Under the pieces are notes generated by a model. The model had not been told where the DNA came from and made no database searches. It saw nothing but the letters and a program-made list of their open reading frames with translations. 64,000 bases of DNA from Allopusillimonas soli (GTDB lineage Bacteria > Pseudomonadota > Gammaproteobacteria > Burkholderiales > Burkholderiaceae_B). Shown here one piece after another: positions 34,384 through 42,589 of this stretch; the stretch's first letter is position 1; every line of letters begins with the position of its first letter. The stretch covers positions 1 through 64,000 of the forward strand of contig NZ_SDQC01000002.1 in NCBI RefSeq assembly GCF_004153445.1, written 5' to 3'. The position numbers and the translations under genes are program-made.

Positions 34384-34828
34384 GTGAGCGGTCTTTGGTC
34401 GCTTCAATCAACGGCATGGAAGTTGGTCTCTTGCGTGAGGAGGATGGTCTCTGGCGCTTTCAGTACGCGAGCGCCTGGCTGGATAATCCACAGCGCTTCG
34501 CTCTCAGTCCATATATACCGCTCGCGACTGAACCGCTGCTGGATAGCGCGAGCGTACGCCCTGTGCAATGGTATTTTGATAGTTTGCTGCCTGAGGTGAG
34601 GCTGGCGCAGTGATGAACCTAACTCAAGGAACAGCAGAGCGCCTGTTGGAAAATTTGCGTGGCCGCATTGTGCTGGAAACCGAGGCGCTGTACAGCGAAG
34701 TTGAAATTGAAAATGCAGAAATATGTCGGGCGCGCCGTTCTTTGTCAGCAACTATGGCTGGGGAGACTCGTTGCCTCAGAATCATTTTGTATAACGTTAT
34801 TAAAGAGATGGCCCGGCAAATTGCATGA
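34380..34828 (+). pseudogene. hipA toxin kinase remnant with large internal deletion
   Basis: Positions 34380-34613 encode the N-terminal HipA subdomain (SERSLVASINGMEVGLLREE, then FALSPYIPLA and WYFDSLLPE) and then stop. A second stretch in another frame, to 34828, ends AGETRCLRIILYNVIKEMARQ, resembling the C-terminal end of HipA proteins. HipA is normally over 400 residues; only about 150 codons remain. The catalytic kinase core between them is gone, so the toxin must be inactive. The identity of the second stretch is less sure than that of the first. Confidence 0.65.
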
Positions 34829-34881
34829 GAAAGCAATAATAAAATAAATCGCAAAGGGCTTTTGGAAACCGTCGCCGCGTA

Positions 34882-35913
34882 TCAGCACCGGCTCGCACCG
34901 GCGTCGTACCAGCTTTTGCTTCGGTTGACGATGCGAACCACCAACAGCATTACCGGCACCTCGATCAGGACGCCAACTACAGTGGCCAAAGCTGCGCCGG
35001 ATTGAAATCCGAACAGGCTGATCGCTGCCGCGACAGCGAGTTCAAAGAAATTGGATGCCCCAATCAGCGCCGATGGGCAGGCAACGCTATGCCGCTCGCC
35101 AAGTCGGCGATTCAGCCAGTAGGCGAGCCCCGAATTCAGAAGTACCTGGGCTAGTATGGGTACGGCCAGCATGGCAATTACCAATGGCTGGTGAATAATG
35201 GCCTCGCCCTGAAACGCAAACAACAACACCAGCGTCAGCAGCAGCGCGCCCATGGAAAGCGGCCCGATGTGCGCCAGTGCCGCTTCGAAGGCAGCTTTGC
35301 CACGGCGCAATAGTGCGCGGCGCCACAGCTGAGCGAAGATGACTGGAACCACGATATACAGGCCGACAGATACCAGCAGCGTGTCCCACGGTACGGTAAT
35401 GGACGATAGTCCTAGCAGCAATCCAACGATGGGCGCGAATGCGAACACCATGATCGTGTCGTTAAGAGCGACCTGAGACAGGGTGAACACGGGGTCACCG
35501 CCCGTCAGGCGGCTCCAGACAAAGACCATGGCAGTGCAGGGCGCCGCAGCAAGCAAGATCAGTCCGGCAATATAACTGTCTAGCTGCGCAGTCGGCAGCC
35601 ATGGCGCAAACACCTGCCGAATAAACAACCAGCCCAGGAAAGCCATGGAAAACGGCTTCACAGCCCAGTTGATGAATAGCGTGACACCAATGCCACGCCA
35701 ATGCTCCCCAACCCTCCCCAATGCGCCGAAGTCCACCTTCAGGAGCATTGGGATAATCATCACCCACATCAGCACCCCGACCGGCAAATTGACTTGTGCA
35801 ACTTCAAGGCGCCCGATGGCTTGGAACAGTTGCGGCATGGCTTGGCCCAGTGCCACGCCAAGTGCAATGCAGAGAATTACCCACAGCGTCAAATAGCGCT
35901 CAAAGGCGCTCAT
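34882..35913 (-). CDS. acr3: Arsenite efflux transporter Acr3
   Basis: A 343-residue inner-membrane protein with about ten transmembrane segments. The conserved Cys in LLAAAPCTAMVFVWSRLTGG and the Glu in ALIGASNFFELAVA mark the Acr3 family, which extrudes As(OH)3 using the proton gradient. GGAG precedes ATG 35913. The frame can be extended upstream into arsI, but that extension is not membrane-like and lacks similarity. It is the last gene of an arsR-arsI-acr3 operon. Confidence 0.92.
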   Translation of the reverse strand: MSAFERYLTLWVILCIALGVALGQAMPQLFQAIGRLEVAQVNLPVGVLMWVMIIPMLLKVDFGALGRVGEHWRGIGVTLFINWAVKPFSMAFLGWLFIRQVFAPWLPTAQLDSYIAGLILLAAAPCTAMVFVWSRLTGGDPVFTLSQVALNDTIMVFAFAPIVGLLLGLSSITVPWDTLLVSVGLYIVVPVIFAQLWRRALLRRGKAAFEAALAHIGPLSMGALLLTLVLLFAFQGEAIIHQPLVIAMLAVPILAQVLLNSGLAYWLNRRLGERHSVACPSALIGASNFFELAVAAAISLFGFQSGAALATVVGVLIEVPVMLLVVRIVNRSKSWYDAGASRC

Positions 35914-35923
35914 ATGAACACTC

Positions 35924-36376
35924 CTAACAGCAGCGTGTGGTGGGACTGGATGCCGGAGAGCAGCAGGCTTTGCCTTCCGGGGTGGCTTGGCCATCGCGCG
36001 ACTCACCGTAGATCGGGATGCTACCGAGCGTATGGAAATGCTCCCAGGCCAGGCCCTGGGGGTCGGTGATCCAGTATTTCTCGCTTCGCGCATAGCAGCA
36101 CGCTGTCTCGCCTTGGTCCTCCAGCGCCAGTCTGGCCGCCTGCGCTCGATCCTTCAGCGCGTTGAGTTCGACGGCATCCTCAGCCTGGATGCCGAAATGG
36201 TCAACCCCGTGGCCTGTACCTCGCGTTGAAATTGCAAAGTTGACTGGGGGATCGTCGAGCATCCACTTTGCATAGTCGGATTCGATGCGCATGGGAGCCT
36301 GGGCAAACAACTGGGAATAGAAGTCGGTGTTTTTTGCCAAATCATCGACATGCAGATGGACATGAAAGCGTTTCAT
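35924..36376 (-). CDS. arsI: ArsI-type C-As lyase (ArsI/CadI family dioxygenase)
   Basis: A 150-residue vicinal-oxygen-chelate protein. It shows His5 in MKRFHVHLHVDDL, His60 in GVDHFGIQ and Glu112 in AWEHFHTLGSIP as the Fe(II) ligands, and the Cys93-Cys94 pair (ETACCYARSEKYW) that binds trivalent organoarsenicals. The Cys-rich end (ACCSP...RCC) is also typical. ArsI cleaves the C-As bond of methylarsenite and related compounds, giving arsenite for export by the next gene. CadI-type family naming is the alternative. AGGAG precedes ATG 36376. Confidence 0.9.
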   Translation of the reverse strand: MKRFHVHLHVDDLAKNTDFYSQLFAQAPMRIESDYAKWMLDDPPVNFAISTRGTGHGVDHFGIQAEDAVELNALKDRAQAARLALEDQGETACCYARSEKYWITDPQGLAWEHFHTLGSIPIYGESRDGQATPEGKACCSPASSPTTRCC

Positions 36377-36389
36377 GGGCAGCTCCTGA

Positions 36390-36716
36390 TTAATGAGGGG
36401 AACAGATTTTGGCGTCGGCAACGCCGCAAGGCGCGCCTTCGCAACAGTGCTCGGTGAGATAGCCGAGCAGCCCGTTCATCCGGGAAAAGTCGGCGCGGTA
36501 GATCAGATTGCGGCCTTGCTGCTCGACGCTGGCCAGGCCGGCATGCGACAGCTCTTTCAGATGAAAGGAAAGCGTATTGCGAGCCACCCCGAGTTCGTCG
36601 GCCAGAATACTCGGCGTAAGGCCGGGGGGCCCGGCTACGACGAGAGCGCGGAATACACGCAATCGCTGAGTATGGGCGAGAGCGCCGAGGGCAGAGATGG
36701 CTTGGCTTTCGTTCAT
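36390..36716 (-). CDS. arsR: ArsR-family As(III)-responsive repressor
   Basis: A 108-residue winged-helix repressor (LGVARNTLSFHLKELSHAGL is the recognition helix region). The usual metal site in that helix (CVC) is absent, but a C-terminal Cys cluster, C91-C92 and C97 (HCCEGAPC), plus C105, matches the As(III) site known for ArsR of the Acidithiobacillus type (CC...C). It should repress its own operon until arsenite binds. A candidate operator lies directly upstream at 36718-36743. The start at 36716 is the only reasonable one. Confidence 0.9.
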   Translation of the reverse strand: MNESQAISALGALAHTQRLRVFRALVVAGPPGLTPSILADELGVARNTLSFHLKELSHAGLASVEQQGRNLIYRADFSRMNGLLGYLTEHCCEGAPCGVADAKICSPH

Positions 36717-36717
36717 A

Positions 36718-36743
36718 ATTCGATATTACAACGTTTATTGAAT
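36718..36743. promoter_or_regulatory. Predicted ArsR operator
   Basis: ATTCGATA (36718-36725) and TATTGAAT (36736-36743) form an inverted repeat with one mismatch and a 10-bp spacer, immediately upstream of the arsR start codon. The position and the 8-10-8 layout suit a dimeric ArsR. Confidence 0.55.
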
Positions 36744-36762
36744 TATTGGTAGAAATTTTATC

Positions 36763-37722
36763 TCATTGTCTGGCTGTCCTCCGTGGCCGAACACTCCGCA
36801 ATAACGCGGCTTTGAAACTAATGATTGAAGGCTCGTCATTTTTAGTCTGATGCCACGCAGCAACTATTGGTGGCAGGGGAACCTTTAATTTCACCTGCAC
36901 CACCCGCAGCAGCTTTTGTTGCTGCCATTCCTGAGCGATCGAAGATGGGCAAATGCCAAGAAAGTGGCCTGTTCTTACCACGCTTAATTGCGACGCGGAT
37001 ATGGCGCACTCCACAGTTGGACGAGGAGGGGTGAGGCCAACATTCAGAAATTCGGTTTCAATAAGCTTACGGGTGACCGAGCCGGCCGAGGGTAGCACCC
37101 AGGAAAATCTACTTAGGTCGGCGAGCTTTACTTCTACATCGCTGGCGAGCTCATGGCCATTGCTGCATATTATGGACATGCCTTCTTCGTATAGGACCTG
37201 GGCATTAAAGCGGGAATCCGCAAGAGGATTACCATGCTCGTCGAGTAATCGCGTAACCGCTATATCCAGGTCTCCGTGATCCAGTGCACTCAATAGCTGG
37301 GTAGAAGACCCTTCCATGACATGCACTCTGGCGCGAAAATGGTTTTGATAGAGATCAGCCAGGGTGGTTGGAATTAGCCCGTGCATACAACGTGGTAGCG
37401 CGCCGAGGTAGAAGACTATGTCTAGGCCATCCGAGAAATCTCGCAGATCCTCCTCCATCGCTTGTGTTTCACGCAAAACTACACGAGCTCGCTTGTGTAA
37501 CGCTTCAGCCATCTGATTAGGGGTCATTCCACGTCGTCCGCGCTTGAATAATTGCTGCCCGAACATGGCCTCCATGTCTCGAACCATCTGGCTTGCCGTG
37601 GGCTCACTAATGCCCAACGATTCGGCGGCTTTGCGAAGCGAGCGGTGCTCCATCAAAAGGTCTAGTAAGGCTAGATGCCTTATGCGTATCTGCGATACGC
37701 GATGGCCGATAGTCCTGCTCAT
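36763..37722 (-). CDS. LysR-family transcriptional regulator
   Basis: A 319-residue LysR-type regulator. The HTH lies within the first 70 residues (LALLDLLMEHRSLRKAAESLGISEPTASQMVRDMEAMFG, then LFKRGRRGMTPNQ). The periplasmic-binding-like effector domain follows. A GTG at 37743 would add seven residues; neither start has a clear ribosome site, and I use ATG 37722. It is divergent from Bug copy 5, with an inverted repeat between them, and probably activates the Bug and dioxygenase genes. Confidence 0.88.
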   Translation of the reverse strand: MSRTIGHRVSQIRIRHLALLDLLMEHRSLRKAAESLGISEPTASQMVRDMEAMFGQQLFKRGRRGMTPNQMAEALHKRARVVLRETQAMEEDLRDFSDGLDIVFYLGALPRCMHGLIPTTLADLYQNHFRARVHVMEGSSTQLLSALDHGDLDIAVTRLLDEHGNPLADSRFNAQVLYEEGMSIICSNGHELASDVEVKLADLSRFSWVLPSAGSVTRKLIETEFLNVGLTPPRPTVECAISASQLSVVRTGHFLGICPSSIAQEWQQQKLLRVVQVKLKVPLPPIVAAWHQTKNDEPSIISFKAALLRSVRPRRTARQ

Positions 37723-37746
37723 GGTTTTTGATTTTCCGATCACATG

Positions 37747-37776
37747 ATTGATTAATGATACTGTATTTCGATCAAT
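37747..37776. promoter_or_regulatory. Candidate LysR binding site
   Basis: ATTGAT (37747-37752) and ATCAAT (37771-37776) are complementary arms in the divergent region between the LysR gene and Bug copy 5. LysR regulators bind interrupted dyads in such positions, but the 18-bp spacing is longer than the usual T-N11-A, so this is tentative. Confidence 0.35.
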
Positions 37777-37861
37777 AGCTTGCCTAAAATCGCTTCAAGC
37801 CTCCCAAAAATGTAAATGCACGGAGGTGGTTTTACGCCAAGATAAAAATGGAGACACATAA

Positions 37862-38836
37862 ATGATTCGAGGCATCGTTGTATCGGTAGTTTTGGTCTTG
37901 ATGCAGGCAACAGCTTTTGCGGATAGCGTTCAGGATGCCTTTCCCAAAAAGCCTGTACGGTTTCTGGTTCCTTATACGCCAGGCGGTAATGCGGATTTGA
38001 TAGTGCGTCTGCTGGCACATGGTTTGGATGGGATGTGGACGCAGCCTGTCATTGTCGAAAACAAGCCAGGCGCGTCGGGAACGATCGCGGTAAACGAGGT
38101 CGCCAAGGCGGCTCCGGACGGCCATACCATGGTGCTCGGCGCAGCGGGCAACTTAGTCGTTGCCCATAAGCTCATAAATGGCTTGCCATACGATGTCTTA
38201 CGGGACCTACGGCCCGTCACAGTTGTTGCAACGCCGCCATTCGTTCTGGTGACATCGAGCAAATCCAAGTTCAACAGCGTCCAAGATTTGATCCAGTATG
38301 CACGGGCCCATCCGGAAGAAGTGACTTATGGGTCAGCTGGTATCGGCTCGGCGAACCATTTGTCTGGCGAAATGCTAGGTCTAATGGAAAACATAAGATT
38401 GATGCACGTTGCTTACAAAGGCATGGGTCCCGCCGTTAACGACTTGCTAGGCGGGCGTATTGACGCTGCATTTGCTCCTATTCCCCTTGTATTGCCGCAG
38501 ATTCAGGCTGGCAAATTGAAAGCGTTAGGCGTTACGGGGAAAACACGAAGCAAGGTTCTTGAGGATGTCCCTACAGTAGCAGAGTCTGGCGTGCCGGGAT
38601 TTGAAAGTGGTGCCTGGTTTGCCGTTATGGTGCCTCATGACACGCCAGATGCCACCGTATCCAAACTGAACGCTGACCTCGGCATCGTAATGCAGGATGA
38701 AGAGTTTATTCAGAAGCTGGAAGCTGAAGGCGCAGAGCCAATTGGCAGCTCACCCCAAGCAGCGTTGGCTTCACTCAAGGCGGAGATGAAGAAGTGGGGT
38801 GACTTGATTGACAAGTTGGCATTGAGCCCAAACTAA
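37862..38836 (+). CDS. Bug/TctC-family receptor, copy 5
   Basis: A 324-residue periplasmic receptor with a short signal peptide (MIRGIVVSVVLVLMQATAFADS). It has the motifs PKKPVRFLVPYTPGGNADL, QPVIVENKPGASGTIAVNEV and VTYGSAGIGSANHLSGE. GGAG precedes the start. It is divergent from a LysR regulator and followed 76 bp later by a TauD/TfdA dioxygenase, so the imported compound is probably the dioxygenase substrate. No TctAB partner is present here either. Confidence 0.9.
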   Translation: MIRGIVVSVVLVLMQATAFADSVQDAFPKKPVRFLVPYTPGGNADLIVRLLAHGLDGMWTQPVIVENKPGASGTIAVNEVAKAAPDGHTMVLGAAGNLVVAHKLINGLPYDVLRDLRPVTVVATPPFVLVTSSKSKFNSVQDLIQYARAHPEEVTYGSAGIGSANHLSGEMLGLMENIRLMHVAYKGMGPAVNDLLGGRIDAAFAPIPLVLPQIQAGKLKALGVTGKTRSKVLEDVPTVAESGVPGFESGAWFAVMVPHDTPDATVSKLNADLGIVMQDEEFIQKLEAEGAEPIGSSPQAALASLKAEMKKWGDLIDKLALSPN

Positions 38837-38912
38837 GTCTGATCAGTGAGGCTCATCCTGATCTTTCTCATAATCCGCCGATACGCCGGCTAAGAATTTC
38901 CACGAGTACATC

Positions 38913-39974
38913 ATGAACGACAGAAACACCCTACCAATCTTTCGCAACGAGCAGGCATGGTATGGCCCTGAGCTCAAGAAATCGCCGCAATTCTGGACCC
39001 ACCTGTTCACCGACCAAGAACTGGAAGCATTGGATGGCGTTATTCACCGGGTAGAGTCAACGGGTAAGGACCTTTTGAGCATCGATAGCAACGATCTGCG
39101 CGGTCTGGATAATTTGATGCCATTGGCGGAGAAAATCAAGCAAGCGGTGCTCTATGGCCCCGGGTTAATGCTGCTTCGAGGCTTCCCTGTTAACGAGTAT
39201 TCCTTGCGCCAATCCGCGATTGCATATTGGTCTTTAGGAAGGTTATTGGGTGCGCCGGTATCCCAAAACGGCAAGGGGCATGTTCTCGGGCATGTGGCCA
39301 ACTTGGGCCTTGATTATGCGGACCCCGCCGTGCGTGGTTATCAAACATCTAGTCGCCTGCCATACCATACAGACTCCTCAGATATTGTGGGTCTGTTATG
39401 CCTGCGGCCCGCAAAAGCGGGGGGATTATCTTCCGTAGTAAGCTCCACCACAGTGTGGAATGAGTTGGCAGCCAAGCATCCTGATAAAGCCCGGATATTG
39501 CTGGGTGACTTTCACCGTACTCGTTGGGGAGAAATTCCAGAAGGCCAGTTGCCTTACTCATCAAGCCCAGTCTTTGTCCCTCTGGGAAATCGCATGTATG
39601 CGAATTACGTGCGCAGTGGAATCAGGAAAGCCCAGTTGCTGGCAGAGGTTCCGAAGCTGACTGATGAGCAAAACGAGGCATTGGATTGCCTGGACGCCAT
39701 GACTAGCAACCCAGGGTTGTATCTCGATATGGAGTTCGAGCCAGGCGATATGCAGTTTCTATCTAATTTTTCCATATTCCATTCCCGGACGGCCTATGAA
39801 GACTGGCCGGAGCCTGAGCGGCGGCGGCACTTATTGAGGCTTTGGCTGGCGTGCGACGATGGCCCTGAAGTTCCAGAGCCATTGTTAAGACGTAACGGGG
39901 TGACTAAGCGTGGCCGCCCCAACGGCATTGAGGTGCCGGGAGTGGCGTTGAATGCACCCATGGAACCTGCGTAG
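38913..39974 (+). CDS. TauD/TfdA-family Fe(II)/2-oxoglutarate dioxygenase
   Basis: A 353-residue member of the TauD/TfdA superfamily. The iron ligands are His152 and Asp154 (LPYHTDSSDIVG) and His290 (SIFHSRTAYEDW); the 2-oxoglutarate-binding Arg is in the RRRHLLRLWL stretch. Such enzymes hydroxylate or cleave small acids, sulfonates, ethers or amines. It follows Bug copy 5 on the same strand. A hairpin after its stop (39993-40013) separates it from a convergent operon. The C-terminus NGIEVPGVALNAPMEP is typical of one subfamily of unknown substrate. Confidence 0.88.
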   Translation: MNDRNTLPIFRNEQAWYGPELKKSPQFWTHLFTDQELEALDGVIHRVESTGKDLLSIDSNDLRGLDNLMPLAEKIKQAVLYGPGLMLLRGFPVNEYSLRQSAIAYWSLGRLLGAPVSQNGKGHVLGHVANLGLDYADPAVRGYQTSSRLPYHTDSSDIVGLLCLRPAKAGGLSSVVSSTTVWNELAAKHPDKARILLGDFHRTRWGEIPEGQLPYSSSPVFVPLGNRMYANYVRSGIRKAQLLAEVPKLTDEQNEALDCLDAMTSNPGLYLDMEFEPGDMQFLSNFSIFHSRTAYEDWPEPERRRHLLRLWLACDDGPEVPEPLLRRNGVTKRGRPNGIEVPGVALNAPMEPA

Positions 39975-39992
39975 AAAAGTAAGAGTGCGGCG

Positions 39993-40013
39993 TTGGATCG
40001 GGTAGCGATCCAA
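39993..40013. terminator. Hairpin between convergent operons
   Basis: TTGGATCG (39993-40000), a 5-nt loop and CGATCCAA (40006-40013) form a perfect 8-bp stem between the dioxygenase stop and the end of the nine-gene minus-strand operon. There is no T-run on either side. Confidence 0.5.
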
Positions 40014-40015
40014 TA

Positions 40016-40867
40016 TCAAGAACGCGTCAGCAATTTTATGATGGAACTGGAGGGGTCATTCAATTGCGCCCTGGTCGTGAAATGATTTTCCTGGTTTAGG
40101 ACATGCAGAGCCATTGGCGCGTTGCCCGTACCTGCCCATGCCTGTATCAGACCGCGTGACTGGCACAAATACTCCTTCCCCTCGTCGCCTCCGACGACAA
40201 TCGTAAGTGGGCAATCGGTTTGAGGTCGTTGGCGAATAGGACTGTAGCTGTCCACCTCTTCGTCTGATAGCGCCAACGTATCATTCAGAAAGCATTCCTG
40301 TATTGGCTGCAGATCGTATATGCCGCTGATCAGACAGGCGTGTTCCGGCGTGACAGCATTGCCTGGACATAGATCTTCGTGGGCTCTTCTTGTGAGCAAC
40401 ATGGCGGCAATGTGGGCTCCCGACGAATGGCCAATGAGTGAGATATGTTCGGGATCGCCACCAAAGTCGGCGATATGGTCCCGCACCCAATGCAGTGCAC
40501 GGTGGCAGGCGGCCACTTGCCCCTGCATGCGGACCTGGGGCAGTAATGGATAGTTCACAATGACGACAGTTACGCCATGTGGTACGAGCCCGTTTGCCAC
40601 AAAGCCAAAATCGCGCTTGTCCAGCATGTGCCAATAGCCGCCGTGAATGAAAACCTGTACTGGCGTCTTGTGTTTGCCCGTCCCGAATACGTCTAGTTGT
40701 TCAAGCGCGCCTCTGCCATAAGCAAGGTCCTTGGCCATTTGATACCGATGGGATGCCAGGGCACTCTGTCGTTCCAGGTGCTTTATGATGGCCTGGAAAG
40801 ATGCCGTGGATATCTTTCTGACATTGTCATATTCGCGATCCAATACCGCACGAGATGAAGAGGACAT
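40016..40867 (-). CDS. Alpha/beta hydrolase (esterase / formamidase-like)
   Basis: A 283-residue alpha/beta hydrolase with the oxyanion HGGYW motif (75-79) and the nucleophile elbow GHSSG with Ser148 (HISLIGHSSGAHIAAMLL). This combination resembles bacterial carbamate/arylformamide hydrolases of the BD-FAE type. The frame continues to a TTG at 40927; ATG 40867 is preferred because similarity begins after it, but its ribosome site is weak. Last gene of the PucR-linked operon, 120 bp after the FAH gene. Confidence 0.82.
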   Translation of the reverse strand: MSSSSRAVLDREYDNVRKISTASFQAIIKHLERQSALASHRYQMAKDLAYGRGALEQLDVFGTGKHKTPVQVFIHGGYWHMLDKRDFGFVANGLVPHGVTVVIVNYPLLPQVRMQGQVAACHRALHWVRDHIADFGGDPEHISLIGHSSGAHIAAMLLTRRAHEDLCPGNAVTPEHACLISGIYDLQPIQECFLNDTLALSDEEVDSYSPIRQRPQTDCPLTIVVGGDEGKEYLCQSRGLIQAWAGTGNAPMALHVLNQENHFTTRAQLNDPSSSIIKLLTRS

Positions 40868-40987
40868 TGGGACTATAAGTGACGGATGTTGCGGAACAGC
40901 GAAGACGTTCGGAAGAACAATGACCAAAAGAGGCTCGCCACCGCTCGATAACGATCAGGATGCGGCGGCGATGCAGATGTGGAATTC

Positions 40988-41752
40988 TTATTGTTGACGT
41001 GATGCGACCTTATTGGATAGAGATCCAATGCCTTCGATGCTGATCTCAATGACATCGCCACCTTTCATTGGCCCGACCCCAGAGGGGGTGCCTGTGATGA
41101 TTACGTCACCTGCATTAAGCGTCATGATGCTGGATACAAATTCAAAAATCCTTCCTATGGAGAAAATCATGTCACTTGTATTGGAAGACTGGCGCGTCTC
41201 ACCATTTTGACGCAGTTCAATAGCCACGTTGTCCGGGTCCAGTTCCGTTTCTATCCATGGCCCCATAGGCTTGTATGTATCGAAAGACTTGGCCCGAGTA
41301 AACTGCCCGTCCTTGCGTTGCAGATCACGGTTTGAAACATCATTGGCGCAGGTGTAGCCGAAAATGAAGTTTGCTGCCTGCTCACTGGGGACATTCTTGC
41401 AAGTTTTACTCACGACGATTGCAATTTCCGCTTCAAAGTCTATTCGATCCGTGTCGCTATCCAAAACAATAGTGTCTCCTGTCGCGATGATGGCGTCGGG
41501 CGAACACATAAACAGCATGGGTTCATCGGGCACGGGCAGGCCCGACTCTTTTGCATGGAGGCGGTAATTCAGGCCAACACAGACAAGCTTGCCGGGTTGC
41601 ACAGGTGCAAGTAGCTGCAGGTCATCAAGCGCATATTCTTCGCCGCTATAGTCGGGCTGTTCGAACAGGTCTGAGCGCAGTGCCTTGACACGGCCATCCT
41701 GAACCACACCAAAGCTTGTTTGGCCATTTCTGGAAAATCTTGCAAACTTCAT
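40988..41752 (-). CDS. Fumarylacetoacetate hydrolase (FAH) family protein
   Basis: A 254-residue FAH-fold protein. Motifs include KLVCVGLNYRLHAKESGLPVP, the metal-binding glutamates in DFEAEIAIV and the TGTPSGVGPMKGGDVIEI segment. Family members hydrolyse or decarboxylate 2-oxo-acids such as fumarylpyruvate, acylpyruvates, oxaloacetate and 2-keto-3-deoxy sugar acids. AGAGGT precedes the ATG. Next to UxaA-type lyase and isomerase genes it most likely acts on a 2-keto-3-deoxy-type product. Confidence 0.9.
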   Translation of the reverse strand: MKFARFSRNGQTSFGVVQDGRVKALRSDLFEQPDYSGEEYALDDLQLLAPVQPGKLVCVGLNYRLHAKESGLPVPDEPMLFMCSPDAIIATGDTIVLDSDTDRIDFEAEIAIVVSKTCKNVPSEQAANFIFGYTCANDVSNRDLQRKDGQFTRAKSFDTYKPMGPWIETELDPDNVAIELRQNGETRQSSNTSDMIFSIGRIFEFVSSIMTLNAGDVIITGTPSGVGPMKGGDVIEISIEGIGSLSNKVASRQQ

Positions 41753-41770
41753 TTCATTACCTCTGAAAAC

Positions 41771-42589
41771 TCATTGATGTTGGAAATAAGGGCGCAGCGT
41801 ATTGAAGCTTTGTTGAATTGCGTGCTGACTGTCAGGGATTTGGAAGGTCTCAACGGTGGCATAGCCCTCATACCCAGCCTCGCGAAGCGCTTTCACGATT
41901 GCGCCGATGTCATAACGGCCATCGCCGAGGGGAAGCCTGTCTGAGTCACTGAAGTGGAAATGCCATAAACGCTGACAGCGCTGTGCCGATGCGATCGAGG
42001 CGTCAATGTCCTCGCCTTCCATAAGCATGTGCACCATGTCCAGCATGATACCCACGTTCGGCAGATCAACGGCGCTCACGAAATCAAGCATGTCACGCGT
42101 ACCCATCAGGCAATTCGCATACTCATGGTTTACCGGCTCCATAACAATACGAGTTTCAGGGTAGGTCAGGGCGCATTCACGAATAGATTCTGTTATCCAC
42201 GCCATGGTCTGTTCAGGCGGTATGCCATCCTGATAACGGCCGCGTAGTCGTCCCACGTTGACACTGGCTCCAAAGTGAGCTGCCAGCGCCATGGCGCTCT
42301 TCATGCGGTTGCATGCCTGCTGCCGATTATCGGGATCGGGGTCCGCAAACGATAGCTTGTCTTCGCCATAAACCTCACCCGTGCATATGGCCGGCACATC
42401 TAAACCCTCTTGACTGACTGCTGCTTCCAGCGCAGAGATATTGATCTGCTCAGGGTTGCAGACGAGAAACTCCACGCCTTCGTACCCGGTCTTTCTTATC
42501 TGTGCGAGTGTGGCTGCAATGTCTCCTTGAATTGCTGTTACTCGGGAATGGCCCACGTCTGGCGTGGCATACATGTAGGCTAGTTTCAT
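41771..42589 (-). CDS. TIM-barrel sugar phosphate isomerase/epimerase family protein
   Basis: A 272-residue xylose-isomerase-like TIM barrel (AP endonuclease 2 superfamily). Its acidic/His metal site is distributed over GYEGVEFLVCN, RIVMEPVNHEYANC, NVGIMLDMVHMLMEGED and LWHFHFSDSDRLPLG, with a final YEGYATVETF. It probably isomerises or epimerises a sugar acid or hydroxyoxoacid. Its ATG overlaps the stop of the UxaA large-subunit gene (ATGA at 42586-42589), so they are translationally coupled. Confidence 0.88.
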   Translation of the reverse strand: MKLAYMYATPDVGHSRVTAIQGDIAATLAQIRKTGYEGVEFLVCNPEQINISALEAAVSQEGLDVPAICTGEVYGEDKLSFADPDPDNRQQACNRMKSAMALAAHFGASVNVGRLRGRYQDGIPPEQTMAWITESIRECALTYPETRIVMEPVNHEYANCLMGTRDMLDFVSAVDLPNVGIMLDMVHMLMEGEDIDASIASAQRCQRLWHFHFSDSDRLPLGDGRYDIGAIVKALREAGYEGYATVETFQIPDSQHAIQQSFNTLRPYFQHQ

